Shown: piece by piece, positions 53,838 through 64,000 of the stretch
Position numbering within the stretch: position 1 is the first letter of the stretch
How the letters are laid out: every line of letters begins with the position of its first letter
From: Achatina immaculata
Taxonomy: Eukaryota > Mollusca > Gastropoda > Stylommatophora > Achatinidae
Direction of reading: 5' to 3'
NCBI GenBank assembly: GCA_009760885.1
Contig: CM019717.1
Location: forward strand, 52,227,366-52,291,365
Length of the DNA stretch: 64,000 bases
Notes under the pieces: generated by a model
What the model was told of the DNA's origin: nothing
Database searches by the model: none
What the model saw: the letters and a program-made list of their open reading frames with translations, nothing else
Position numbers and translations under genes: made by a program

Positions 53838-55115
53838 CCTCCTGGACGTCCCGTCGTATCAGCATGCTCATGCCCACTGAGCACATTTCTGACTTTTTGG
53901 ACAGTATTTTCCAGCCACTAGTACACAAACTGCCCTCTTATTTTAAAGATACCAGCCACAGCTTAACAGCTTTTGATGCTATCAAACTCTCTCAACACCA
54001 CTCCTATCATATCTTTCTTCTTGATGTATGCTCCCTTTACACCTCTATCCCCCATAAGGATGGACTCTTAGCACTCCACTATTTTCTTGATAAAGACCCT
54101 CACCCAACCATTAACACAATTACCATAATTAGACTCACACAGTTAGTACTCAACCTAAATTCTTTTGAATTCAATGGAAAATACTTCGATAAAATCAGTA
54201 GTGTCACCATGGGAACGAAAATGGGTCCTAGTTATGCATGCTTATTTATGGACTTTCTGGAAGTCAAATTATGCAAAACCTACACTAGTAGACTTCCAGA
54301 AATCTATAAAAGTTACACCGATGATGGCATTGGAGTCACCAGTATGCCACAGGACGAGCTAACAAAATTTATTGAATTCGCCAACTCACTTAATAAGAAC
54401 ATACAATTCTCTTATGAAATTTCTGACAAGTCTGTCAACTTTTTGGACATCAAAATATCTATTGCCACAGACAGTCTTGTCACCTCTGTATTTTACAAGC
54501 CTACCGACAGCCACACCTATTTTCTTTACACTTCCTTTCATCCTGAAGCTTATAAGAACTCCATCCGATACTCTCAACTCCTCCGTCTTTGCCGCATATG
54601 TCAGGATAATTTGGACTTTATAGATCATTCCAACAAATTATTAGAATTTTTCCGTCATTGCCACTACCCAGAAAATGTCCTTCGGAAAGCATTCAACCGC
54701 ATCTATCTAGTGAACCTCAAAGACGCATTCAGGAAAAAACCTGTTACCCCATCTGACAGAGTTAAATTAGTACTTCCTTTTCACCTACATGGTCAGATGG
54801 TTAAGAATAATTCTTTATCTTCATCTGCCACTAATCCAACTCGAACCAAACACTAGCGACATCTTCTCTGATCCACCTCTATTAGCATGCAAAAGGAAAA
54901 CAAATCTTAAGGAGATCCTCGTCCATAGCCATTTGAATGGGAACTTTGCATATGTTGGCACTAGAAAATGTAACCGTCCTGGCTGTGTTACCTGCCCTGT
55001 AGTCTGGGAAACGCTCACCTTTCCCAAAACTATCCTCACTCTCCATGAGCTAGGATGGTTATGTCAGATTTTCTTCAAATTAGGTTTGGGGGCACAGTAT
55101 GTTAATACTATTGTA
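53838..55115 (+). mobile_element. Penelope-like element, RT part
   Basis: Plus-strand RT begins with RPPGRPVVSACSCP in one frame, then shifts to the long frame. It ends in the region with spaced Cys (GTRKCNRPGCVTCPVV). The GIY-YIG endonuclease found at the C-terminus of most Penelope-like proteins is not present. Host unit 3 sequence begins at about 55130. Confidence 0.85.
53864..54856 (+). CDS. Penelope-like reverse transcriptase ORF (relic)
   Basis: 330 codons: TEHISDFLDSIFQPLVHKLP at the start, motif A FLLDVCSLYTSIPHKDG (about 50-68), MGTKMGPSYACLFMDFLE (motif B, about 116-133), motif C region YKSYTDDGIGV (about 148, where YxDD-type residues read YTDD), FLDIKISI (about 194), SVFYKPTDSHTYFLYTSFHP (about 206-226) and SQLLRLCRICQD. 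The RT of this group is closest to telomerase. A frameshift near 54830 passes to the next frame. Confidence 0.85.
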   Translation: MLMPTEHISDFLDSIFQPLVHKLPSYFKDTSHSLTAFDAIKLSQHHSYHIFLLDVCSLYTSIPHKDGLLALHYFLDKDPHPTINTITIIRLTQLVLNLNSFEFNGKYFDKISSVTMGTKMGPSYACLFMDFLEVKLCKTYTSRLPEIYKSYTDDGIGVTSMPQDELTKFIEFANSLNKNIQFSYEISDKSVNFLDIKISIATDSLVTSVFYKPTDSHTYFLYTSFHPEAYKNSIRYSQLLRLCRICQDNLDFIDHSNKLLEFFRHCHYPENVLRKAFNRIYLVNLKDAFRKKPVTPSDRVKLVLPFHLHGQMVKNNSLSSSATNPTRTKH

Positions 55116-55124
55116 AGAATTTAA
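54789..55124 (+). CDS. Penelope-like element, post-RT linker (relic)
   Basis: Useful part about 54830-55030: LACKRKTNLKEILVHSHLNG, then YVGTRKCNRPGCVTCPVVW, the Cys-rich linker that usually precedes GIY-YIG. After it the frame continues briefly without recognisable nuclease and stops. Confidence 0.7.
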   Translation: MVRWLRIILYLHLPLIQLEPNTSDIFSDPPLLACKRKTNLKEILVHSHLNGNFAYVGTRKCNRPGCVTCPVVWETLTFPKTILTLHELGWLCQIFFKLGLGAQYVNTIVRI

Positions 55125-56987
55125 TTATTTAATTACCACTCTAATAAGTCCCTCACTCTTTTCCTTACAACTGAGTGATTCATTTAACTAAATTTTTCTT
55201 CATATGAAATTTTTGTCTTCTCGTGAGGTTTTAAAGATCAAAGTTTCTTTGAGTTTTAAAAAATAATAACTTGAATACAGATTGTGTCAAGTTTTATTAA
55301 GTTTATTTGTTTTGGTGCCTATTAGTATTAATTGCTTACATTTATTTCAACTTTATAACATCACCTTGGAATGCACTCTTCACTGTCACGTACTACACAG
55401 CGAGGAACACTGGATGACACATCTCTGTCAAAACAGAGAAAAATTGGATATCAAGTAAAAGCCAGTCTCATGAATATGAAACCACAGCCACGTCCACAGA
55501 GAATGAACACAAAACAATTGTTGCTATAGCACTGTAAGGTTAATACTAAGTAAAGTATTGCACCGCAGACGAAAAAGAACTGAAACGAATAAGTTACATT
55601 AATCTTGCTGTAGAATTCCATTTTATGTTAGGGTAAGAAACTTAATTGTTTCAATATTTGTATTATTTATTTATACCTCGTGAAAGCTTCATCTTGAAGA
55701 TACGTTTCCATTCTTTTTTCTCGGAGTGAAGTCTACAGTGTTGCCGTGTTGAAATTCAAGTAAAAGAGATTTTAACATGAAGAACCAAGATCAAAGAGCG
55801 GAGTAAAGGAAAAATTGAAGTAAAATTGAAAGAAAAAAAAGTTTTGTTTCATAAATAATCAGCATTGGAAGATCTGACTTTAAATGTTGCTTAAAGAAAG
55901 CGAATATAAGTCTTATCCCTACAGATCTTTAACAAAAGTAGTATTTCTAAACATAAAGTATGGACTTTCAAAAGACTGCAGATCTACGGTATATATAATA
56001 TGGAAAGATATTTTTGAAACTTACAAACACGAATGTTTCAACATAAAGGTTGGTAAAAGTGGATAATCTGTAACTTTATAATTATATAGTTAAAATGTTC
56101 TCGTGTAATTTTTCTGATCGAAGTTAAAGGATGCTGCAATTTTTTTTTGTAAGGAAAAAAAGATGACACTGCAAGGACAATGTAATAAAAATTATATTTC
56201 ATAGTTTAATGACACCTTTGACATATAAAAATCTCTTGACATTTGTAATACTTGCTGTAGATTTCGTTTCGTGTCACGTAGAGTTGAATGTGTCAGAATT
56301 TAAATTAGCACCCAAGATGCTACAGTTGTAGCTAAGTTTTTATTTCCGTTATAATAAAAGTGTAATTTAGCGTGCACGACGGCAAGTAATTTTATGTTAA
56401 TATTAGATCCTAACAGCGTCTGGCTCTAGTATATAGCAACACTGATAGCAAATTTAGTGTAGTAGGATAAGCTAATCAGATGTTCAAAACCATACAATAA
56501 AACTTGAGTTTACAAGCATTTACTATTTACTGTATGTACTACCTGAATCTAAACGGATCTTTTTGTTTCATTAAGCTAGACCAAATAGTCATCATACTAA
56601 AGCAGTTCAGCATTTACACCCTTTAAAGAAGATTCAATGTACTTCCATGTTGTTTAAACGAATTCGAAAAAAAGCAGTGATAAAATCTGATGATACGGAA
56701 GTACAAAAAGGAAAAGATCTTTTTAGAATGAAGAAATTAAAGCTCACAGAATATGATATGATGGGCACAAATGTAACGAGATTTGCCGACATACAGGAAG
56801 AGAGATCAGAGGAGTCAACTGTGGTAGTGTAGAGTTTTGTATAGAGACTGTATAAGTAAAATATTTGTATGTGTGTGTAGCTAGTATTTCAGTCCCTTTC
56901 TGCTGTTTTTTTTTTGACCGATGAAAAAAAACTTATAACCTGTCAAGTGATGTCAGTATGAGTCTTCTGTCTCTTTCTCTCTTTAGT

Positions 56988-57158
<171 letters not shown>

Positions 57159-58231
57159 CTTCTGATCTAACATTGACAATAACAGAGGTCTTCCAACACT
57201 GGAACCTTTTCTTCCTTACCATAGTTACCGATCTCTGTGGCAGAATGGATAATGTGTGGACGTTCGCATTCTCTCACCGAGAGATGGACTCTTTCTTTTT
57301 AGTTTTTTTTAAAATCTCCGATTTTGTTTTCATCTTCAACTTCCCTTTTTTTTAAATCTGTGCACACGATTCAGGAAATTCAGTGTAGAGATTTCATACT
57401 TTAAAGGCCTTTAATTTTCAGGACACAGCCTGGCTGAACGCACCATCAAGGCGATGGAACGAGGAAACTGAAGATTCATTACCGTCAACCTTCGTTCTGA
57501 AGAAGGCACCAGGATGTTGTTGATGATGATGACTTTTCAATGCTATAAATGTTAAATAGATAAAAGTACGGTAAGCTGTTGTGTCTTATGCTGCTGTTTC
57601 CCTAACAAAATGTGTGGAATCACTTATTCTGCCATGTTGGAATGATTCAGTCATTATTTCATTCGATTTCAAGTTCTTTGCTTCCATTATGAAGTTTCCT
57701 TACAAATTCTGTGGGTGTCGCCGAAGTCTTGTAGATTTAGATACAGACTTTTGCTTCAGAAGCTGAAGAAGCTGGTCAGACAGAAGTAAAATGATAGATT
57801 CGTGAGAAAAAATCTTTGTCTGAAAGACCATAACATTAACTGAAACTTGGAGACCCTTTGCTTGTGATGCCTCAGTGAAGAAAATGTAATGAATGCATTA
57901 TACTGGTTGTGCATATTGCAGTTATGCACTTAATTACTTCCAGGTGCTGAATGAAGAAAAATGTTCCTCAGTATGTTTCTTTACAACAGGCTAATAAGTT
58001 GTGCAGGCTGGGCTAAGTATCACAAAAGCCAGTATCACCAGTAGTTCCAGGTAGAGAAAAGGTAATGTGTTTATAAGCGTTTGCATTTTCCCCCATAATA
58101 ACAGCATCTATTATTTTCTGTTTGTGCAAAATGAATTTAGAATGCTTTCACAGTAAGCATATTTTTGTTGTTCAATAATAATTTCATTCAAGTTACTGAA
58201 AGATCACATCTAAATGATTTTGGTTGTAAAT

Positions 58232-58239
58232 TATAAATA
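58232..58239 (+). promoter_or_regulatory. Conserved TATAAATA before receptor copy 3
   Basis: 73 bp upstream of the ATG at 58305, in an AAATTATAAATAA context that unit 2 shares. See the copies at 14876 and 49713. The competing splice-acceptor AG is at 58291-58292 (CATCTTCTATGCAG). Confidence 0.45.
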
Positions 58240-58304
58240 AGTTCTCACATTAATTAACATTTAACAGTTTCCAATATTCATCTTCTATGCAGAAAACAAA
58301 CACA

Positions 58305-59351
58305 ATGGAAGACTCTAAAGACAGAGCACGTGTGGAAAGGATTCAAGACATTGTCAGCGACGAAGGGAGAGAAACATTTGAACTTGTTAACTTTGTATCT
58401 GTTTCTGGTTTTGTTGGTCTCTTTGGGATCGTGGCAAATGTAATCAACATCAATATATTTTACAAACAGGGTTTTAGTTCTACTACAAACATTGCTTTCT
58501 TTGCACTGGCTATCTCTGATCTTTGCTGCCTGGTAAACATGCTGTGGGTGGGATTTGGAGCTAATCCAGCAGTTGCTAATTCTGGAATTAAATGGATGAC
58601 ACTGGAAGTGACTTTTCTATCAGGGGCGTGGCTACATGTGTGTTTTTGTCGAATCACAAGCTTCATTACAATTTATGTCACGGTCGAAAGATACATCAGT
58701 ATTTCACAACCGCTGAAAGTGAAACAGATCATCACACCCAAGAGAACGACAATAATCCTACTCATTATCTATTGTGTAAATGTTATGGCTCTCGCTCCAG
58801 AATATGTATCGTCATATTTAGAATGGACCTTTTTTCCTGAAAGGAACCAAACTCTTCTAGCACTAGCCTTCACCAGCAGTAGGAAGGATCTGGAAGGTCT
58901 CGAGAATATTTTACATTCTGGGTTAGGAACGATATCGTTTGTTGGAGTGGTGGTATGTACAGTAATCTTAGTTGCACAACTAAGAAGGTCCTCGGACTGC
59001 CGCAAGCAGGTAACTGTAAACACAGGGAAGCTTACGTCCTTCCTTGATCGTGACCAAAAGACTGTCAAAATGGTCGTGCTGATAGCCTGTATTCTTATCA
59101 TGTGCTACACACCCGGTGCTGCGATATCCATGATTACCTTTATAATCGGCCCTGAATTCAATGTGTTGGGCAAACACTACAATCTACTTATGGCTGCATG
59201 GTCTTTTGCGTACTCTTTTCAAGCCATCAATTCTAGCGTCAATATTTTCCTTTACTACAGTCTGAGTTCTAAGTACAGGCAAACATTTAAGACGCTATTT
59301 ATGAAGTATCGAATAAGACTAATTTTTAAAAACCAATTTCATGATCATTAG
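58305..59351 (+). CDS. Rhodopsin-class GPCR, chemosensory-receptor-like (copy 3)
   Basis: 348 residues from the ATG aligned with copies 1 and 2. An upstream in-frame ATG at 58287 would add six residues but overlaps the conserved CTATGCAG motif. Seven TM segments as in copy 1. ERY ends TM3 (TVERYISIS), CYTPG is in TM6, and NIFLYYSLSSKYRQT ends TM7. Differences cluster in the first extracellular loop (GANPAVANSGIKWMTLEVTF against INPAVAKSRIPWMTQEVVF), the exposed side of the receptor. The last residues (MKYRIRLIFKNQFHDH) differ wholly from the WYSLD of copy 1: a small deletion after MKY removes the shared stop and the frame runs on. No AATAAA follows closely. Orphan receptor, ligand unknown. 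Confidence 0.85.
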   Translation: MEDSKDRARVERIQDIVSDEGRETFELVNFVSVSGFVGLFGIVANVININIFYKQGFSSTTNIAFFALAISDLCCLVNMLWVGFGANPAVANSGIKWMTLEVTFLSGAWLHVCFCRITSFITIYVTVERYISISQPLKVKQIITPKRTTIILLIIYCVNVMALAPEYVSSYLEWTFFPERNQTLLALAFTSSRKDLEGLENILHSGLGTISFVGVVVCTVILVAQLRRSSDCRKQVTVNTGKLTSFLDRDQKTVKMVVLIACILIMCYTPGAAISMITFIIGPEFNVLGKHYNLLMAAWSFAYSFQAINSSVNIFLYYSLSSKYRQTFKTLFMKYRIRLIFKNQFHDH

Positions 59352-59444
59352 ATTTTTGCTCAATATCAGCCTAAATCTGTAGAGAGTAATGTCAATAATT
59401 CGTGTATAAATCTTCGAAAGTCATTACTGCTGGTTTCAAGTGTG
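59352..59444. other. Short 3' flank of receptor 3
   Basis: No similarity to the 3' flanks of copies 1 and 2 noticed, and no AATAAA. The shared unit ends at the stop codon or just after it and is followed by a LINE-C. Confidence 0.5.
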
Positions 59445-59853
59445 TATCAGTCAGTCATTCAGTCAGTCATATGCATGCCCCTTGCGAAACTTAGCTTCCC
59501 TAACAGCTCTCATGTAGGCCTATCAGTGGTAAGCATGCCCTGCTACTGATGCATCCATTTGCAGATCATCAACGATGTCTTGCAGCCAACTTCGCCTTGG
59601 TCTTCTTCTCTTTCTTTTTCGCATTATGTACTCTTCGAAGACTGTCTCCTCTAAATTCTCATGACGTTTATTGTGTCCAAAATATTTAAGTTTTCTTTGT
59701 TTAATCCTCTTTACTCGCCATCTTCTTCAATATTAAGTTCTTGAAGTATGGATATATTTGTTCTTTTTTGTGCCCATGATATTTGAAGAACTCATCTGTA
59801 GCTTTTAAATTCGAAGGCATTTATGTGTTTATCAGCTGTTGTGTTAATTGTCA
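59445..59853 (-). mobile_element. LINE-C, 3' part (split copy)
   Basis: Minus-strand LINE-C C-terminal region and CAGTCATTC-type tail at the left. The coding sequence stops at 59853 and resumes at 61210 beyond an inserted element. More diverged than the copies in unit 1. Confidence 0.8.
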
Positions 59854-60217
59854 CGTGTAGGAAATATATTTCTTTGATGTGGAGTAATAATAATCTGTTA
59901 TTTATGTGTTGCTTATATTGTTCTGATTTTGGCGATATTGCTGAAGGTTTGTTATACAATTACACATCGACGTATTGCACAAGTGAAAACAAAACACAAT
60001 TAAAGAATTCTTCAAATAATCATACCAACTTATATTGACTTAAATCATTTGTTTATATGGTTAGCACAATCAAACAAAGAATCATTAACTTATATGTTAT
60101 TAATCACCTATATCGTTAACAACATAATCATTAAAATGATTTCCTTAAAATATTCAGATTCCTAGATTATCTTGATCGACTATGGAACTTCCAAAGAATC
60201 AATTTGAAACCATTGTA

Positions 60218-60259
<42 letters not shown>

Positions 60260-61209
60260 CCTGAAGTGCCCAGGGCACATGGGGCTTCCGCAAGGGTTTT
60301 ACACAAATGCCTGTCCTTTGCCTTTTTTTCTGCTCTTGCCCAGGTGAGCCCTCTATTGCTCAACATCCTTTCTGTTGTTCTTCCCCATGTCTCTTTTGGT
60401 CTACCCTTACTTCTGTTCCCCTGTGGTGTCCATCTTAGTGCTATTTTTGGTAGTGAGTTGTCAGTCATTAGGAGCACATGTCCCAACCATCGCCAGCGTC
60501 TTTCCTCAATAATTGTTGTCAGTGGCTTCATCTGCATTTCTGCCAATAAGATGTTATTTCTTATGGTGTTTGGCCAAAATATTTTTGTAATTCTTCGTAA
60601 ACATTTAGTCTGGAAAGAATTCAACTTGTTTTCTATGGTTTTGGTAATACATAATCATACAAAAATCTCTAATATTCATCATTAAATGATTGAGTATCTG
60701 ATGTAGTATAAGCAATTAACTGGCAATAGTTGTTGTAACGTACATATTGATACATTTCAGCTATACGTATATATGTGCAGACATGAGACGTTACCAAAAC
60801 TCTAAATCTTACATTGACAGACATGTTACACTAAATTACAATTATTCATGTACCCTTAAGTTATCCTAATTATACCTAAGTGAGGTCGGGCCTGGCCGGA
60901 GGAGGAAAATACAGAAATGGACACACCTTGCATGCATCCACATCACAAAAGTATAAACCCATTATTAACTTATAGTGGTTTTCCATCGACAATAAACATC
61001 TCATTTTCACGCTTGCACGACAAATGACCCTTTCCCCGACCGCTGGCCTCACGTGATCAGCACACACAGCCCGACCTGGTGAAATTCTATTATGTTTTCT
61101 TTATATACCTGGTCAAGGGCGGGCATTTCCCAGAATTGCTAGCCTGTCTCTGACCCATGTTTCTACGCTCTAGGGTTGCCAGTCAATCCAGGTAACTATG
61201 AGCTTATCT
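59854..61209. mobile_element. Possible solo LTR inserted in LINE-C
   Basis: The inserted block begins TGTAGGAA and ends TTCCCTACA, an inverted terminal match with the TG...CA form of LTRs. A TATA-like TTTATATACC near 61101 and AATAAA at about 60984 fit an LTR. Without the nested LINE-A (60215-60665) it would be about 900 bp. No internal domain is present and no clear target duplication was found. It could also be a non-autonomous DNA element. Confidence 0.45.
60215..60665 (-). mobile_element. LINE-A 3' fragment
   Basis: Minus-strand frame 60199-60624: NSFQTKCLRRITKIFWPNTI, RWRWLGHVLLM, GNRSKGRPKETWGRTTE, RGLTWARAEKKAK, then the CT/AG tail at about 60218-60256. 5' truncated. The plus-strand frame at 60182-60685 is its shadow. 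Confidence 0.85.
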
Positions 61210-62063
61210 ATTCCCTACACAGGTCTCACAGGCATATGTTGCAATGGGAAAGATGCATATCCTTTAAAAAATCTTATTTTAGTAGTTCTGTCTGTTCCTC
61301 TCCACAGCTTCTTTAATTGTTTTACTTTCTGAGGAGCGATAGATGTCCTCCTTTTATTATCCCTCATTGTATCTCCATTATTAGTTAGTAATGATCCAAG
61401 ATATTCAAAACTCTCAACCTTTTCTAACTTTCCATCATTGATATATATATTAATTGCCTAATGTGTTTTGTCAGTTGTCATCAATTTAGTTTTCTTCGCA
61501 TAAAGATAGAGGTTTTGCTATTCACTATTCTTACGGACTGACATAATTAGTGTCTCTATTCCTTTTTCTCTTGTGGACAGTAATACTGTGTCATCAGCAT
61601 ATCTAGTCTCTGTTATTTCATAACCTCCAATTTTTATGGCATCGTAATATTCTTTGTTTACATCTTTCTAATATTTCACATTATATTTTCAGTATACAAG
61701 TTAAATAAGTAAGACGGCAATATGCACACCTGACGGACCCTTTATTTTTTGTCAAACCAAGTTGATGTTTCACCATTTATTCTTACTGTTGCCTGTTGGT
61801 CTAGATACAGCAGTGATATTAATTGTATCACATGTGTTGGAAATCCCATTTTTTTCCATTATTTCCAAAAGTTTCTGCTGTTGTACACAATCAAATGCCT
61901 TTGAATAGTCTGTAAAAGATAAATGTATATTCACATTAAATTCTCTGCATTTCTCTATTATTAATCTTATATTGAATATATGATCTCTTGATCCTCTTAC
62001 TTGTCTAAAACCAGTTTGAACAATAGTGATTTCTCCTTCTATTTTCTTATAAATTCTAGCCAT
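61210..62063 (-). mobile_element. LINE-C, RT part (split copy, continued)
   Basis: Continuation of 59445-59853. At 61240-61620: LLTNNGDTM-equivalent sequence, linker and motif C (YADDTVLLS equivalent near 61600). At 61770-62063 a minus-strand frame of 97 codons has TGFRQVRGSRDHIFNIRLI, FTDYSKAFDCVQQQ (motif A) and LEIMEKNGI. This is the longest LINE-C copy in the window. Motif B and its surroundings are damaged. Confidence 0.8.
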
Positions 62064-62351
62064 TATGATTATATCAAATGAACGTGTGTGTGTGTGTATG
62101 TTAGATCATCACGCTGGAACGACATGAACAATTTTACTTTACACACATATTACTTACAATCTGGACAATGCGTAGTAGCGGTTAGATCATTTCTAGGATA
62201 CCTCTATGACTCCTAGACGTCGGGGTGACATGTAAAAATAATCGAAAATGAACGATGTCGAATCCACAGTTTTCGGGGTGGCTGAAATGAATAGTAACAC
62301 TGCCGATGTCCAAGTTCAGCCCCGTACTGCATTAGAGCGGGGAGGGGGTGT
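62064..62351. other. Unrecognised spacer with GT run
   Basis: GT run at about 62085-62098. Nothing else recognised. Confidence 0.4.
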
Positions 62352-62851
62352 GTAGTCACGTCAGGACAGGACATTCAGCTTTTCTAATAAACGAGATGCA
62401 GAATGGTACAAAGGGACATAGCTCTAGGCGTTTATAAACAGCGCCAAAAGCATTTAACCGACAGCGACTGAACAAAAAAATTGGTTGATATATATTTTTA
62501 TTTGGCGAATAAATTTTGATAGTTCAGTATGCGATAATTCACCTTGCGTCATGAATAAACTTTTTGCCTAGAAAAAAGAACGTCCCTTTAAAAATTCTTT
62601 CAAATTAATTAAACAAAAACAGTGATTTTATTCAGACAGTGAAATTCGTTGCTGGGAATATATGAACAAATCTAAGTCCTCACTATGTAAGGAAGGACTG
62701 AACAGAATCTAGGTCCTCCCTGTGTAAGGAAGGACGGAACATAATTTATTTACTGTGCTGCAACAGTGACGTCACGGGTAATATAAAAATCGTTTGGCCA
62801 TTGACCATAGGAGAACGCTGTGGACAGAAGCCATAGGTCGACAATTCACAA
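62352..62851 (+). repeat. Dispersed 0.5-kb repeat, copy 2
   Basis: Uninterrupted counterpart of 22491-22994 plus 25777-25813. Includes two 37-bp units near 62669-62745. GGAGAAC then GCTGTGGACAGAAG at about 62816 is the empty site for the LINE-B of copy 1. Confidence 0.75.
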
Positions 62852-63540
62852 TCTTGCACTTTGTCATTATTGTAACGGATAGCATCGTTTTTGCATGAGG
62901 CAAAGAATTCTGTGTTGCTGAGTTGGGACATTCCTTTTTTGTTTCAAACTACGAGATTCGATGTTTTATCGGCTGGTTTTATCACTATGTTTAGACAGTG
63001 ACTTGGACTCTCCCTTGGTGAGGTTGAAATGTCGAAGTTTGGATCATCGTAGGTTTTGGATTTCACGCCACGTCGTATCAATGTAGAGGTCTAAAGCTTC
63101 GGAATCTCCGGAGGAAGATGTCCAGCTAGATTTATGATGGTTGTAACGGGGAAATACGTCATCGGGGTCTTGTGTGAGATGGTTAGATTCTTTGTTTGCA
63201 TGTAATATTTGAGACGTAATCGACGATGGAACTGTTTAATATCACGGAGTAAAAAATAGCGATCAGAAAGAGGGCGTATAGGAATAAATTTAAGGCCTTT
63301 GCTGAGGACTTGTTTTTCATCATCAGAAAGGGGGCAAATCGGAAGGAATACAGACTAAATTTGAGGTTAGAGGAGGAGGAGGAAAGGAGGTCTCATCTAC
63401 GGGTGTGGGTGTGAGAACTTGAATATGCTGTGTAACCTGGGAAGGTTGGTTGGGAGTTTGTGAAAGAAGAGAGCATGTTGGGTGTTAAAGAAGTCTGATA
63501 GTCAAGTGAAATAGAAGCCTGTTGGTCAAGTGTAGTAGAA
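62852..63540 (-). mobile_element. Penelope-like element, inverted N-terminal part (second locus)
   Basis: Minus strand: FSTTLDQQASISLDYQTSLT (63393-63629 frame), then RYFLLRDIKQFHRRLRLKYY (about 63250), NIVIKPADKTSNLVV (about 62990) and LSNTEFFASCKNDAIRYNND (62746-62931 frame), which are N-terminal landmarks of Penelope-like proteins in correct order. Broken by stops. It abuts the plus-strand RT part at 63541 head to head. Confidence 0.75.
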
Positions 63541-64000
63541 AAGATAATAAGACTCACACAGTTAGTACTCAACCTAAATTCTTCTGAAATCAATGGCAAA
63601 CACTTCGATAAAATCAGTGGCGTCGACATGGGAACGAAAATGGGTCCTAGTTATGCATGCTTATTTATGGACTTTCTGGAAGTCAAATTATGCAAAACCT
63701 ACACTGGTAGACATTCAGAATTCTATAAAAGTTCTATCGATGATGGCACTGGAGTCACCAGTGTGCCACAGTACGAGCTAACAGAATTGATTGAATTCGC
63801 CAACTCACTTAATAAGAACATACAATTCTCTTATGAAATTTCTGACAAGTCTGTCAACATTTTGGACATCAAAATATCTATTGCCACAGACAATCTTGTC
63901 ACCTCTGTATTTTACAAGCCTACCGACAGCCACACCTATTTTCTTTACACATCCTCTCATCCTGAAGCTTGTAAGAACTCCATCCGATACTCTCAACTCC
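63541..64000 (+). mobile_element. Penelope-like element, RT part, cut by window end
   Basis: Close copy of 54126-54585: IIRLTQLVLNLNS, MGTKMGPSYACLFMDFLEVK, SIDDGTGVTS (motif C, with changes), FANSLNKNIQFSYEISDKSV and YKPTDSHTYFLYTSSHPEAC. Frameshift-free for most of its length. The rest lies beyond the window. Confidence 0.85.

Noticed and set aside
53491..53928. Minus-strand frame of 145 codons with many Ser, Pro and Leu
   Set aside because: Opposite strand of the Penelope-like locus, low complexity, no domain, and it overlaps the real RT frame.

Overview
The window is animal nuclear DNA, most likely from a gastropod mollusc. There are no operons or bacterial features. The only host gene family is a set of rhodopsin-class seven-transmembrane receptors that, from memory of the family, resemble the candidate chemosensory receptors expanded in sea slugs and snails. 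Nearly everything else is transposon debris, microsatellites and old non-coding DNA. The species assignment is inference.

The backbone is one receptor-bearing host unit present three times in direct orientation. Unit 1 runs from about 1 (cut by the window edge) to 16.34 kb, unit 2 from about 39.5 to 51.17 kb, and unit 3 from about 55.13 to 59.44 kb. Each carries a receptor whose coding sequence lies in one exon: 14945-15964 intact, 49782-50802 broken by a one-base shift in a T run, and 58305-59351 open with an altered C-terminus. The units differ in length mainly because different transposons landed in each. A 262-bp tRNA-derived SINE and a Ty3/Gypsy element sit at the same sites in units 1 and 2 but not in unit 3. 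Units 1 and 2 therefore share a more recent ancestor, which agrees with the receptor sequences.

Local names are used for non-LTR retrotransposons. LINE-B is CR1/L2/Jockey-like, with copies at 1.66-4.96, 6.06-8.2, 16.4-18.7, 18.76-19.16, 20.8-21.7, 23.0-25.8, 45.9-46.6 and 51.3-52.4 kb. LINE-A is RTE-like and its 3' end is a CT/AG tract. LINE-C is a second RTE/L1-like family with an AATG-type tail. LINE-D is an endonuclease-plus-RT element at 29.6-33.0 kb. LINE-E lies at 37.5-38.4 kb. There is also a relic of a restriction-like-endonuclease LINE (11.8-12.7 kb), two Penelope-like element loci (52.5-55.1 and 62.9-64.0 kb), possible solo LTRs, and tRNA-derived SINEs.

Between units 1 and 2 (19.2-39.5 kb) lie a decayed retrocopy of the CCR4-NOT deadenylase CNOT7/8 (CAF1/POP2), a 22-bp minisatellite of 14 copies, LINE relics, and long stretches where nothing is recognised. 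From 59.4 kb to the end there is only transposon sequence and an approximately 500-bp dispersed repeat that also occurs at 22.5 kb.

The only products likely to function for the host are the receptors. The rest records insertion, nesting, target-site duplication and microhomology-mediated rearrangement, much of which can be ordered in time because the paralogous units show both filled and empty insertion sites. No wholly new biological system is claimed. The most unusual observations are the DEK_C-like segment at the 3' end of the Ty3/Gypsy element, the exact 39-bp expansion of half a zinc knuckle, and the microhomology-bounded 2.2-kb duplication with LINE filler.
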